Assembly: GCA_049718765.1 (NCBI GenBank)
Contig: JBNARI010000004.1
Span: forward strand, 1-64,000
DNA: 64,000 nt
Reading direction: 5' to 3'
Source: JBNARI01 sp049718765
GTDB taxonomy: Bacteria > Bacillota > Sulfobacillia > DUMF01
The notes under the pieces were generated by a model. That model made no database searches and was not told the origin of the DNA. It saw nothing but the letters and a program-made list of their open reading frames with translations. This document shows positions 26,695-35,527 of this stretch, piece after piece. Each line of letters begins with the position of its first letter. Positions within the stretch are counted from its first letter, which is position 1. Both the position numbers and the translations under genes were made by a program.

Positions 26695-26753
26695 GCAGGG
26701 AACTTGTTGCGGTTTTGAGGTATGATGGATGGGAAAGCTGAGGCTGATCCCGT

Positions 26754-27101
26754 TTGAGCAGGGAGATTAAGACAGAACTTGGAATATTGCGCTTGTCAGA
26801 CGAAGCGATTGCTACAATTGCAGGGGCTGCTGCAACGGAGTGCTACGGGATAGTGGGCATGTCATCTAGGCGCGTGACCGACGGGCTGGCGGAACTGTTG
26901 GGGAGGGAGAACCTCTCCAAGGGAGTGGAAGTGTCGGTCTCGGGGGACAAGGTCTACGTCACCTTGAACGTGATCGTGGCTTCAGGAGTAAGGATAAACG
27001 AAGTTGCAAGGAACGTCATCGAGAAGGTGAAGTACACTTTGGAGAAAGCCACAGGGCTGAAAGTGGCGAAGGTGAGAGTGAATGTGCAAGGCATCCGGTA
27101 A
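26754..27101 (+). CDS. Asp23/Gls24 family envelope stress protein
   Basis: YloU-type Asp23 domain protein of 115 aa, entire length occupied by the domain (GILRLSDEAIATIAGAAA near the start, YVTLNVIVASGVRI and YTLEKATGLKV later). Family members associate with the membrane and envelope homeostasis. It sits between rpmB and fakA, the conserved Firmicutes position. TTG start with a weak GAGG upstream. Its end overlaps a possible upstream start of fakA. Confidence 0.92.
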   Translation: MSREIKTELGILRLSDEAIATIAGAAATECYGIVGMSSRRVTDGLAELLGRENLSKGVEVSVSGDKVYVTLNVIVASGVRINEVARNVIEKVKYTLEKATGLKVAKVRVNVQGIR

Positions 27102-27141
27102 CACTGCAGCGCACGAAGGCAGCCCCTCTGCCGGGGAGCTG

Positions 27142-28737
27142 ATGGCACTGGACGGCACTACCATCAAGCAGCTCATGGAGCGGGCTGCTGCTCTCATGGG
27201 ACAGCACGTGGATGAAGTGAATGCCCTCAACGTCTTCCCGGTGCCGGACGGGGATACTGGCACCAACATGGCCTTGACCATAAAGTCGGCAGCTCAAGAA
27301 GCTGCCAGGGTTGAAAGCCACGCTGCTGGGGAGGTGCTCGAGGGAGCCGCTTTGGGCGCCCTGATGGGTGCCAGGGGAAACTCGGGGGTCATACTTTCCC
27401 AGGTGTTTAGGGGAATTGCCCAATCCGCAAAAGGCAAAAGCACCTTGACTCCCACCGAGTTTGCAGAAGCGCTGAAGCAAGGGGTTGCCACTGCCTATAA
27501 GGCAGTGATGAAACCGGTGGAGGGCACCATCCTGACGGTGGCCCGAGAGTCAATTGCCGCAGCAGAAGCAGCTGCTGCGAGCGGGAAAAACCTTGCTGGG
27601 ATGCTCCAGGCAGCCCTTGAGGCAGGGCGTGTTTCCCTCGAGATGACCCCAAGGTTGTTACCCGTGCTGAGGGAAGCAGGCGTGGTAGATGCTGGTGGCA
27701 GGGGCTTCTTGATACTACTTGAGGGATGGTATACTGCACTCACTGGGGAGGCACTGGCTCAGCAGGGCAGCGAGCAACTGCGCGTCGCTCCCAAAGTGAC
27801 GGCTGGGGAGGCCCCTGAAGGTGCTTCAGACCTTCGCTACTTGTACGATACCCAGTTCCTGGTGAGAGGCAAGGGACTGGAGGCTGAGAAGCTTCGAGCC
27901 GAGCTTGAAGAGCTTGGTGACTGTCTCTTGGTGGTGGGCTCAGACAGCGTGCTGAGGGTACATATCCATAGTGACCACCCGGGCCTGGTGTTGGAGAAGG
28001 CTTTACGTTTCGGAGAGCTGACGGACCTGGACATCCAGAACATGAGGCTTCAGTGCGAAGCCAAAGCCGAGTCCCACGTGAAGGAGATTGGCGTTGTTGC
28101 GGTGGCATCTGGCCGTGGGCTGGTAGAAGTGCTCAAAAGCCTAGGCACTGACCTCGTGCTTGATGGCGGGAAGACCATGAATCCCAGCACTCAGGAAGTG
28201 CTGGACGCAGTGAATTCGGTCAACGCCAAGAAGGTCATTTTCCTCCCCAACAACAGGAATACTTTCCTTGCTGCGAAGCAGGCCAAGAGGATGGCAAGAA
28301 AGCGCATGTACGTGGTCCCCTCTAAGAACATACCCGAAGGGGTCTGCGCGCTCCTCGCAATGAGGCCTGAGCTTGGTGTGGAAGCCAACTTGAAGCTAAT
28401 GGGAAAGGCGATACGCAGGTGCATGTCGGGCGAAGTCACTTACGCAGTGCGAGAGACCGGGTTGAACGGCCTCAAAGTCAAGAGCGGTGATGTAATTGGA
28501 ATCATTAACGGAGAATTAGTAGCAGCAGGGGGGTCTCCTGAAGAGGTACTTAACCGGCTGGTGAAAGCCGCGCTGAGACCCGAGTATGAAGTGCTGACGG
28601 TATTTGTCGGGGAACTGGTGCCGCCTGGAAAAGAGCAAGACCTAGCTCAAAAGTTGAGCTCGGCCTTCCCAGGGATTGAGGTGGAAGTGCACAGGGGAGA
28701 TCAGCCCCTGCACTACTACCTTTTCTTTATGGAGTGA
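27142..28737 (+). CDS. fakA: Fatty acid kinase FakA (DhaL/DAK domain)
   Basis: Phosphorylates FakB-bound fatty acids with ATP to acyl-phosphate, feeding PlsX/PlsY. The N-terminal DhaL-like kinase domain (about 1-200) has NVFPVPDGDTGTNM with the metal-binding aspartates and GARGNSGVILSQ. A middle domain and the C-terminal DegV-like/DUF1949-type half complete about 531 aa. I prefer the ATG at 27142 because MALDGTTIKQLM matches the family start. An ATG at 27082 with AAGGTGA upstream would add 20 atypical residues and overlap asp23. The likely partner DegV protein is at 51921. Confidence 0.93.
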   Translation: MALDGTTIKQLMERAAALMGQHVDEVNALNVFPVPDGDTGTNMALTIKSAAQEAARVESHAAGEVLEGAALGALMGARGNSGVILSQVFRGIAQSAKGKSTLTPTEFAEALKQGVATAYKAVMKPVEGTILTVARESIAAAEAAAASGKNLAGMLQAALEAGRVSLEMTPRLLPVLREAGVVDAGGRGFLILLEGWYTALTGEALAQQGSEQLRVAPKVTAGEAPEGASDLRYLYDTQFLVRGKGLEAEKLRAELEELGDCLLVVGSDSVLRVHIHSDHPGLVLEKALRFGELTDLDIQNMRLQCEAKAESHVKEIGVVAVASGRGLVEVLKSLGTDLVLDGGKTMNPSTQEVLDAVNSVNAKKVIFLPNNRNTFLAAKQAKRMARKRMYVVPSKNIPEGVCALLAMRPELGVEANLKLMGKAIRRCMSGEVTYAVRETGLNGLKVKSGDVIGIINGELVAAGGSPEEVLNRLVKAALRPEYEVLTVFVGELVPPGKEQDLAQKLSSAFPGIEVEVHRGDQPLHYYLFFME

Positions 28738-28743
28738 GCAATA

Positions 28744-30813
28744 TTGGCTGACAAGTCCGACGTGCTTTCGCGGCCAGTTCAATACGTCAAAGGCGTAGGT
28801 CCTGTCAGGGCCAGGCTCCTTGCCCGCCTTGGCATAGTCACTGTTCGGGACCTAATTTATTTCTTCCCTCGTCGTCATGAAGACCGCACTTTGTTTACCG
28901 CCGTTGCGGCGGTGCGCTCGAATGACAGGGTAACCATATGCGGCGTTGTGAGGGACGTGGTGGAGACCCGCTCCAGGAACAATATGACCATAACTCGCGT
29001 TGCGGTGAGCGACGGCAGCGGCACTGCTTGGGGCGTTTGGTTCAATCAGCCCTACATGAAGGAGAAATTCAGAGTTGGCATGCGTGTGGCGCTAAGCGGC
29101 AGGGTTACTTTCCGCTACGGTAGGAAGGAGTTTAACTCACCTGATTTCGAAGAAATGGACGGCGACAGCCCTATCCACGCTGGGAGGATGGTACCTGTTT
29201 ACGCCCTCACCGAGGGCTTGAGCCAGCGGTGGCTAAGGGAAACAATGAAGTACGTTGTTGAGAGCTTTGCGCCTCTGGTTGACGAAGTGCTGCCTGAGGA
29301 AACTGTGAAAAAGTATAAGTTCCCCAGTGCTGGCGAGGCAGTTCGGGCGTTCCATTTCCCTTCGGGCCCTGAAGAGCTGGAGCGTGCCAGGCGCAGGCTT
29401 GCCTTTGAGGAGCTCTTCCTGATGCAGCTTGGCGTGGTGAGCTTCAAGCGACAAAACTCCCTCACAAAGGGCTATTCTCATAAGCCTGACCCGCCTCTTG
29501 TGGAGCAGTTAGTGGCGTCCTTGCCTTTCCAACTCACCCGTGCCCAAAAGCGGGTTTGGGATGAGATTAGGAGAGACATGGAAGGTCCGTTCCCAATGAA
29601 CCGTCTGCTCCAGGGTGACGTGGGGTCTGGGAAGACTGTAATTGCTGCCATGGCAATAGCCAAGTGCGTGCAAAGCGGCTACCAGGCGGCGTTAATGGCG
29701 CCTACAGAAATCCTTGCCGAGCAGCACTTTAATACCCTGAGGGCGTTCCTTTGTCCCCTCGGGGTGAGGGTTAGACTGCTCACGTCTTCCACTGGAGCCA
29801 AGGAGCGAGCTGAAGTCCTAGAGGGGTTGGCAGAAGGGTCCGTAGACGTAGCAGTAGGTACCCACTCCTTGCTAGAGGAAGGAGTGGTGTTCAGGCAACT
29901 GGCTCTTGCAATCACAGACGAACAACATCGTTTTGGAGTGAGACAACGGGCGAGGCTCATGTCCAAAGGGGCTTCTCCAGACACTCTAGTCATGACCGCG
30001 ACTCCTATTCCCCGCACTCTTGCGTTGACCCTCTACGGTGACTTGGACATTTCCGTCATCGATGAAATGCCTCCTGGGCGTCGTCCTGTAGAGACAGCCT
30101 GGTTCCCCCCTTCCAAGAGAGGCCAGATATACCGTTGGCTGCGGGAACAACTCAGTAGGGGAGAGCAGGCTTACGTGGTTTGCCCACTGGTGGAAGAGTC
30201 GGATGCCGTTGAGGCTGCAGCGGCCGTGGACCTGGCCGAGGAGCTCAAGGAGAAATGGCTAAGCGACGTGGCCATTGGCGTACTGCACGGCAAGATGAAG
30301 TCAGCCGAGAAGCGAGAAGTGCTGTCGGCGTTCAAGAAAGGCAAGCTGGCAGTACTTGTTTCTACCACTGTGGTGGAAGTTGGGATAGACGTGCCAAACG
30401 CTACCATACTGGTGGTGGAAGGGGCTGAACGCTTTGGCCTTGCCGAGCTCCACCAGCTGCGAGGGCGCGTGGGGCGGGGTAGCAAGCAGTCCTATTGTTT
30501 GCTTATTGCGGATCCCAAGAGCGAAGTGGCCCGTGCCCGTCTCGAGGTCATTACCAGAACTCACAGCGGCTTTGAAATTGCAGAGGAGGACTTGAAGTTG
30601 AGGGGCCCAGGTGAATTCCTTGGAACCCGCCAGCACGGAGAAATCCAGTTTAGAGTTGCTGACCTTGGGAAGGACCTTGATTTGCTTGTTGCAGCACGTA
30701 AGGAAGCTGAAAGGGTTCTGCAACGTGACCCCACCCTTGCCTCCCATGCCAGGCTTCGCCAAGTACTGGAACAACGTCTTTGGGACAGGTTACCCTTTGC
30801 AACAGTTGGATAA
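28744..30813 (+). CDS. recG: ATP-dependent DNA helicase RecG
   Basis: Branch-migration helicase acting on stalled forks and recombination intermediates. The N-terminal OB wedge domain (about 1-170) is followed by superfamily 2 motifs: GDVGSGKT (Walker A), TDEQHRFG (DEQH box), TATPIPRT (motif III), QLRGRVGRG (motif VI) and the C-terminal TRIP-like region. It is 689 aa, normal. TTG start, 6 nt after fakA. Confidence 0.96.
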   Translation: MADKSDVLSRPVQYVKGVGPVRARLLARLGIVTVRDLIYFFPRRHEDRTLFTAVAAVRSNDRVTICGVVRDVVETRSRNNMTITRVAVSDGSGTAWGVWFNQPYMKEKFRVGMRVALSGRVTFRYGRKEFNSPDFEEMDGDSPIHAGRMVPVYALTEGLSQRWLRETMKYVVESFAPLVDEVLPEETVKKYKFPSAGEAVRAFHFPSGPEELERARRRLAFEELFLMQLGVVSFKRQNSLTKGYSHKPDPPLVEQLVASLPFQLTRAQKRVWDEIRRDMEGPFPMNRLLQGDVGSGKTVIAAMAIAKCVQSGYQAALMAPTEILAEQHFNTLRAFLCPLGVRVRLLTSSTGAKERAEVLEGLAEGSVDVAVGTHSLLEEGVVFRQLALAITDEQHRFGVRQRARLMSKGASPDTLVMTATPIPRTLALTLYGDLDISVIDEMPPGRRPVETAWFPPSKRGQIYRWLREQLSRGEQAYVVCPLVEESDAVEAAAAVDLAEELKEKWLSDVAIGVLHGKMKSAEKREVLSAFKKGKLAVLVSTTVVEVGIDVPNATILVVEGAERFGLAELHQLRGRVGRGSKQSYCLLIADPKSEVARARLEVITRTHSGFEIAEEDLKLRGPGEFLGTRQHGEIQFRVADLGKDLDLLVAARKEAERVLQRDPTLASHARLRQVLEQRLWDRLPFATVG

Positions 30814-30824
30814 CTTTACAAGCG

Positions 30825-30853
30825 TGTATAAAGCCTGTCGATGTAACACACTA
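30825..30853 (+). promoter_or_regulatory. Candidate sigma-G-type promoter of the SASP gene
   Basis: TGTATA (-35-like) and CACACTA (-10-like; consensus CATACTA) are 16 bp apart, starting 11 bp after the recG stop and ending 30 bp before the SASP start. The match and the gene's forespore role suggest sigma-G, but spacing is 1-2 bp short of the optimum. Confidence 0.45.
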
Positions 30854-30883
30854 TATATGGCGAAGCCAAAGGAGGTGAATGAA

Positions 30884-31150
30884 ATGGGAGAGGGCCAGAG
30901 GTCCAACCAGGTGCTGGTGCCTCAAGCAAGACAAGTACTGGACCAATTCAAGAACGAGATTGCCAATGAGTTGGGAATTAACCCACCGGGTGGATATTAC
31001 GGAGACGTTCCCTCCAGGCAGTGCGGTGCCATTGGGGGTCACATGGTAAGGAGAATGATCCAGTTCGCTGAACAGAACCTGTCGACTGGAGCAGGATTGA
31101 CGACCATGGGAACTACTAGTCCCACTGCAGGAAGGACTCCAACGCGGTAA
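30884..31150 (+). CDS. Alpha/beta-type small acid-soluble spore protein
   Basis: DNA-coating protein of the dormant spore, about 88 aa. Both family signatures are seen: KNEIANELGI with the GPR cleavage position between Glu and Ile, and the second region CGAIGGHMVRRMIQFAEQ. The ATG at 30884 follows AAAGGAGGTGA with ideal spacing; the frame is open much further upstream into recG but that is not coding. The C-terminal tail rich in Thr/Gly/Pro is longer than usual. Its protease GPR is encoded convergently next door. Confidence 0.93.
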   Translation: MGEGQRSNQVLVPQARQVLDQFKNEIANELGINPPGGYYGDVPSRQCGAIGGHMVRRMIQFAEQNLSTGAGLTTMGTTSPTAGRTPTR

Positions 31151-31160
31151 TAGAAGCTCT

Positions 31161-31184
31161 TGAGGGCGGGCTCTTGCCCGCCTC
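31161..31184 (+). terminator. Terminator between SASP gene and gpr
   Basis: Stem TGAGGGCGGGC/GCCCGCCTCA (10 bp with one bulged G) followed by a weakly T-rich stretch ending CGTTTTAA. It lies between convergent genes and may serve both. Confidence 0.65.
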
Positions 31185-31228
31185 AGATGTCTCCTCGTTT
31201 TAAAGTGCGACAACCCTTCAGCAACCTC

Positions 31229-32218
31229 TCACATGATGTACGTGGAGATTGTGTTCTGGCTGATGCCAGGGTGGAGAGTGGCATTTATGGCGCCAGCAAT
31301 GATAAAGGACAAGTCCTCTATGTACACGTCAATTTCCTTGGGGGTCACCATGAGATTGGTGCCAAGGGGCTGGAGTACGTAGTCTATAAGCTGTCTCTTC
31401 TGGTCCTCGGAGAGCCCTTCGAGGAAGCTTGGCTTGTCGCCAGACTGCTCGGCGTAATCTAACAAAGCATCGATGGAATCCAGCGCAATGGTGACGGCGC
31501 TTACCACTGTGGGTACGCCAATTGCGATGACGGGTCTTCCCAAGGTCCATAAGTTTAGGCCAACCCTCCTGTTGCCCACTCCGGACCCTGGATGTATGCC
31601 TGCATTGGAGAGCTGAATGGTGGTGAGCATTCTGTCCACCCTACGGGCTGCAAGGGCGTCTACCGCAAGCACTAGATCTGGATTGAGCTTCATGCATACC
31701 CCTTCCACTATGTCCTTGGTCTCTATCCCGGTCGTACCAAGGACTCCTGGCGCCATAGCGGAAACTGACCTGAGTTTACCCTTTAGCTCTCTTGGCACGT
31801 ATTCTCGAAGGTGCCTGGTCACAAGCAGCCTGCTGACCACCTTCGGCCCTAAGGAATCTGGCGTTGCTTTCCAATTGCCGAGGCCTACTACCAGCACTGA
31901 TGATGTCGGTCCCAGATTCGTCAACTTGGCAAGCTCATCGGTGAGCACCCTGCTCACTTCTTCTGCCAGGGTGCGGTCCCTGCTTCTCAAATCAGGTGCC
32001 TCCAGGGTTATGTACTTCCCCATGGCTTTGCCCATGGCCTTGGCACCTTCGGGTGTAAAGACTTCCACTTCAGTTATCTTTATCCTTCCCTGTTGACGCT
32101 GGCTAAAGGCTACTCCGGGGATCTCGCCAGTACGCCCGTAAGTCAGTTGTTCCCGCACTTCAAGGGCAAGGTCGGTATGCGAAGAGTTGTAAACTATTGA
32201 CAGACTGGATCGGTTCAT
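31229..32218 (-). CDS. gpr: Germination protease GPR
   Basis: Aspartic-type zymogen protease (family A25) that degrades SASPs at germination after autoprocessing. About 329 aa from the ATG at 32218, with SHTDLALEVRE near the N-terminus (propeptide and cleavage zone), VVGLGNWKATPDSLGP, LVLAVDALAARR and the GSGVGNRR motif. GGGGAGG is 6-7 nt before this ATG, so it is preferred to an upstream in-frame start at 32257. Convergent with the SASP gene that encodes its substrate. Confidence 0.95.
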   Translation of the reverse strand: MNRSSLSIVYNSSHTDLALEVREQLTYGRTGEIPGVAFSQRQQGRIKITEVEVFTPEGAKAMGKAMGKYITLEAPDLRSRDRTLAEEVSRVLTDELAKLTNLGPTSSVLVVGLGNWKATPDSLGPKVVSRLLVTRHLREYVPRELKGKLRSVSAMAPGVLGTTGIETKDIVEGVCMKLNPDLVLAVDALAARRVDRMLTTIQLSNAGIHPGSGVGNRRVGLNLWTLGRPVIAIGVPTVVSAVTIALDSIDALLDYAEQSGDKPSFLEGLSEDQKRQLIDYVLQPLGTNLMVTPKEIDVYIEDLSFIIAGAINATLHPGISQNTISTYIM

Positions 32219-32274
32219 GGATATCCTCCCCGATGTATGTTGTCCCGACAGGCTCACCCCGATGCAAAAAGAGA

Positions 32275-32296
32275 GGCGTTGATGGTTGTCAACGCC
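32275..32296 (-). terminator. Minus-strand intrinsic terminator upstream of gpr
   Basis: GGCGTTGA/TCAACGCC stem, 6-nt loop, followed on the minus strand by TCTCTTTTTG. This is the most canonical terminator in the window, yet it lies 57 bp upstream of the gpr start in the gpr-coaD divergent region, where no upstream minus-strand gene exists. Confidence 0.6.
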
Positions 32297-32351
32297 CTTC
32301 GGAGAACAAACCGGAGGAAGAGCCTATGGGGGAGGGTAATTGTTGTTCCAA

Positions 32352-32380
32352 TCGATATTGTTCCCACAGCGTGCTATACT
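32352..32380 (+). promoter_or_regulatory. Candidate sigma-A promoter of coaD
   Basis: TCGATA, 17-bp spacer, TATACT (5/6 to the -10 consensus), 40 bp before the coaD start. Confidence 0.5.
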
Positions 32381-32419
32381 ATTCCTGGCTTTTGAGTAAC
32401 TTTGTGAAAGGAGAAAACA

Positions 32420-32923
32420 ATGTTTACAGCTATTTACCCGGGTAGTTTCGACCCAATAACCATGGGCCACCTCGACATCATTCAGCGGGCCTCGCGCATA
32501 GTCGACCATCTTTACGTGACAGTGTTCCCAAACATAAGCAAGCAGCCATTGCTTACCGTTGAGGAGAGAGTCGAGTTAATCCGGGAGAGCGTGGGCGACC
32601 TTGCCAACGTTTCAGTTGAGCACTTCGATGGACTCCTGATCGACTACGCTAAGAGCAAGAACGTTAGGGTGATCATAAAAGGCCTGCGCGCAGTATCTGA
32701 CTTTTTGTTCGAGTTTCAGATGGCACTGATGAACAAGAAAATGTATCCAGAACTTGACACCATTTTCATGATGTCTTCAGCAGAGTACTCGTATCTCAGT
32801 TCCAGCATCGTGAGGGAAATTGCTTTGCTGGGCGGCTGTATTAAAGGTCTTGTGCCGGAAAACGTCGAAAGGAAACTTAAGGAGAAAATCAGGCAGAAAG
32901 GTGGCACAAGGCAATGGACGTGA
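32420..32923 (+). CDS. coaD: Phosphopantetheine adenylyltransferase
   Basis: Penultimate step of coenzyme A synthesis: transfers AMP from ATP to 4'-phosphopantetheine. Has the nucleotidyltransferase motifs YPGSFDPITMGHLD (TxGH-like) and SSSIVRE (ISSTxxR-like), plus KGLRAVSDFLFEFQMA. It is 167 aa, normal. AAAGGAG precedes the ATG. In many Firmicutes rsmD lies just upstream; it is missing here and SASP/gpr take that place. Confidence 0.96.
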   Translation: MFTAIYPGSFDPITMGHLDIIQRASRIVDHLYVTVFPNISKQPLLTVEERVELIRESVGDLANVSVEHFDGLLIDYAKSKNVRVIIKGLRAVSDFLFEFQMALMNKKMYPELDTIFMMSSAEYSYLSSSIVREIALLGGCIKGLVPENVERKLKEKIRQKGGTRQWT

Positions 32924-33381
32924 CTGGCTTGATCCATAAGCTTGGCGAGCTTATCGAAAACAGTTCCCGTATACCCCTCACTGGCAAGGTGCTTGTTGAT
33001 GAAGAGGACGTGTTTGAAATACTCGACGAAATCGAGACATCCTTGCCAGAAGAGCTCAAGCAGGCAAAGCTAATTGCAAGGGAAAGGGAAAGAATCCTGG
33101 AGGAAGCGAAGCAAGAAGGTGAGAGGATCCTTGCAGAGGCAAGAGAACAGATGGGAAAACTAGTGGACGAGAGCGTCATAACCCAGCAGGCCAAAGCCAA
33201 GGCAGACGAAATAGTGGAAAAAGCACAAACTATTTCCAGGGAAATAAGGCTGGGTGCTTTGGAGTTCACCGATGAAGTGCTTGCTAGGGCCGAAGAGCAA
33301 CTGGCAAGCCTTCTTCAGTCTGTGAGGGAGGCGCGCAGCCAGCTTGCAAGGGAAAAGGGAGCGGACTTGCGACCCACGTAA
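32914..33381 (+). CDS. Coiled-coil protein (ATPase-subunit-like), unknown function
   Basis: A protein of 155 aa that overlaps the coaD end by 10 nt. After about 45 ordered residues it is one long, strongly charged helix rich in Glu, Lys, Ala and Arg (about 45-145) that resembles F/V-type ATPase stalk subunits or DivIVA-like coiled coils in composition. Proteins of this shape often follow coaD in Clostridia and are usually annotated only as ATPase-like. There are no catalytic motifs and no membrane segment. Function unknown. Confidence 0.75.
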   Translation: MDVTGLIHKLGELIENSSRIPLTGKVLVDEEDVFEILDEIETSLPEELKQAKLIARERERILEEAKQEGERILAEAREQMGKLVDESVITQQAKAKADEIVEKAQTISREIRLGALEFTDEVLARAEEQLASLLQSVREARSQLAREKGADLRPT

Positions 33382-34279
33382 GGGGAGAACTGGGCTCCTG
33401 CTCGCTGGGGCGGTCTTGATGCTGGTGGTTACTTGTGTGGCGCTGTGGGCGAGCCGCCGTCAGCAGTTGGCGCCAGAAGCCCGGGAAGCTCTCAAGGAGG
33501 TGACCATCGTCAGCGTTCCCATAGCAGACGTGAGAAGGGAACCTATCGACTCGTCGGAGCTGGTGACCCAGGGACTGTACGGTTCTTCCCTCACAGTACT
33601 TGTGAGACGACCAGGGTGGCTTGGGGTGAAGGTTGAAATCCAAGGGGGCTATATGGGGTTTGTTCACGATAACCTCGTGGCCAACGTGAAAGTGCCAGAG
33701 GGGTCCGGCTGGATTGTGGTAGATCCCCAGGCGCCAGTGTATGTTCAGCCCAGGGAAGACGGAGAGGAACTAGTGACTCTTTACGCGGGCAGCACAGTTT
33801 ACGGGGTACAGAAGGCAAGCGATTGGGTTCAGGTGGATGTCCCTCCTTTGGGGCGTGGCTGGATGAAGGCGCAATCTGTGAGTGAGCTTGGCAAGCTCGG
33901 GCCTCCCAATGGAGAGCTGCTCATTGCCACTGCTCGAAAGTTCACTGGTGTGCCGTACAAGTGGGGCGGAGTAAGCGTACGGGGGATAGACTGTTCTGGG
34001 CTCACATACATTTGTTGCTTGGTGAATGGAATACTCATTCCAAGGGACGCAGACACCCAGTTTGAGAGCATGAAAGAGCGGGGGGTAACCAGGTCTGAGC
34101 TGTTGCCAGGCGACCTTGTGTTCTTCTCAACGAATGGACAGTTTGCAACCCACGTTGGGTTCTACGAGGGTAATGGCATGTTCCTCAGTGCTTTATCGTC
34201 AGTAGGTAAAGTGCTTCCAGATCAGCTCGACAGTCCGTACTGGACCACGAGGTTCTTCGGGGCTGCACGGCCTTACTAG
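33344..34279 (+). CDS. SH3b-NlpC/P60 cell wall endopeptidase
   Basis: Secreted or membrane-anchored peptidoglycan hydrolase of 311 aa. An N-terminal hydrophobic signal or anchor (about 17-36) is followed by two SH3-like regions (about 50-115 and 120-182) and an NlpC/P60 domain (about 190-311) with catalytic Cys217 in DCSGL and His270 in THVGF. It probably cuts stem peptides (D-gamma-Glu-diaminopimelate). TTG start within the preceding gene (38-nt overlap). Confidence 0.88.
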   Translation: MQGKRERTCDPRKGRTGLLLAGAVLMLVVTCVALWASRRQQLAPEAREALKEVTIVSVPIADVRREPIDSSELVTQGLYGSSLTVLVRRPGWLGVKVEIQGGYMGFVHDNLVANVKVPEGSGWIVVDPQAPVYVQPREDGEELVTLYAGSTVYGVQKASDWVQVDVPPLGRGWMKAQSVSELGKLGPPNGELLIATARKFTGVPYKWGGVSVRGIDCSGLTYICCLVNGILIPRDADTQFESMKERGVTRSELLPGDLVFFSTNGQFATHVGFYEGNGMFLSALSSVGKVLPDQLDSPYWTTRFFGAARPY

Positions 34280-34282
34280 CTA

Positions 34283-35491
34283 TCATTGGCGTGACCTCAA
34301 ACTGTTAAGGGCAGAAACCGCCATGCACACCGCGCAAAGCAGGCCCAGGGCAGCAAGGGATTGCTTTCCAAAATAATCTAGCTTCTGGGCCCAAAAGGAA
34401 AGGGTGGGACCGAGGCCATCCTGGAAAGTAGGCATCACACTTGACTGTTCCCTTGGGATGGGAAAGCCGAGGGTGAGCACCGCTGCCAGAACTGCCTGCA
34501 ATAGCCTAGACACGACATAAGGGGTCATTCTAATGTCGGTGCCCTGGATGACCGCTGCCACCTGTGCGTGTACGGAGAGGCCACTCCAGGCAATGATTGC
34601 AGAAGCAGTCATCACGTTTTGATAGAGCGGGGCGCTTGCCTGACTTGCCAATTGCGACCCCAGGGTAATTTCGAACGTGCCGCACACCAAAGCTTCCAGT
34701 GTGCCGGGGTGAAGGCCAAACCCCCCGAGCAACTTGAAGAATAAACGGGACATAAAGTCCACGACGCCTACTATGGCCAGCATTCGGATGGCCACGCTAA
34801 ACAAGATTATGAACCCTCCGATGAGCAACAGGGTGGCCACTGAATTTCTAATGGAGTCACCCAGCAACTGACCGAACGGGCGTCCATCCTTGCGCCTCGC
34901 CGTGATCAAGGCTTGTAGGGCGCGAAAGATGATAGGGCCCTTTACTTGGGAGAGAGGGGCTTCAACCCTGTCTTGCTTGGTACCCCAGAACCTAAGGATT
35001 ACCCCTAGGATTAGAGCCGACAGGTAATGGGAAGCTACCAGTGCCTTGCCCACCGCTGGGTTGCCAAACATGCCAACCGCTACGGCGCCTGTAATGAAGA
35101 GAGGGTCCGCGGTGTTTGTGAAACAGAGCAAGCGTTCTGCCTCTGTACGCGAGCAAAGCCCTTCCCTACGCATCTTGGCAGTGAGCACAGCACCACCTGG
35201 GTAGCCCGAAGCAAGGCCCATGGCCATCACAAAGGAGCCCACGCCAGGTACGTTGAAAAGGGGGCGCATCAAGGGCTCCAGAAGCACTCCAGTAAAGTGA
35301 ACCACTCCCAGCGCTATAAGAAGCTCCGCGCAAATGAAGAACGGCAACAGGGCCGGGAATACGATTTCCCACCAGACCTTCAGCCCCTCTACAGCTGCTT
35401 CAAATGCCTCCCCTGGATAGAAGATCATTGCCCCGGTGACTGCTGTTGCAGCCAGCGCAGTGAAATAGGGCCTCAGCTTCCTGACGTTCAT
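34283..35491 (-). CDS. ylbJ: SpoVV/YlbJ sporulation membrane protein
   Basis: Sporulation integral membrane protein of 402 aa with about ten hydrophobic segments and two nucleoside-recognition (gate) domains, seen as GLASGYPGGAVLTAKMR and the later AIIAWSGLSVHAQ region. In Bacillus this protein (SpoVV) lies in the outer forespore membrane and moves dipicolinic acid from mother cell to forespore under sigma-E control. ATG start. The gene is single, convergent with the NlpC/P60 gene (3-bp gap). Confidence 0.92.
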   Translation of the reverse strand: MNVRKLRPYFTALAATAVTGAMIFYPGEAFEAAVEGLKVWWEIVFPALLPFFICAELLIALGVVHFTGVLLEPLMRPLFNVPGVGSFVMAMGLASGYPGGAVLTAKMRREGLCSRTEAERLLCFTNTADPLFITGAVAVGMFGNPAVGKALVASHYLSALILGVILRFWGTKQDRVEAPLSQVKGPIIFRALQALITARRKDGRPFGQLLGDSIRNSVATLLLIGGFIILFSVAIRMLAIVGVVDFMSRLFFKLLGGFGLHPGTLEALVCGTFEITLGSQLASQASAPLYQNVMTASAIIAWSGLSVHAQVAAVIQGTDIRMTPYVVSRLLQAVLAAVLTLGFPIPREQSSVMPTFQDGLGPTLSFWAQKLDYFGKQSLAALGLLCAVCMAVSALNSLRSRQ

Positions 35492-35527
35492 GTCAAAACC
35501 TCCCGGCGTCTAGCAGTACATATCTAT

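Noticed and set aside
30611..30883. N-terminal extension of the SASP frame into recG
   Set aside because: The extension lies within recG in another frame; AAAGGAGGTGA and the family N-terminus place the start at 30884.
32275..32296. Terminator belonging to coaD transcription
   Set aside because: It is upstream of coaD and its T-run is on the minus strand.
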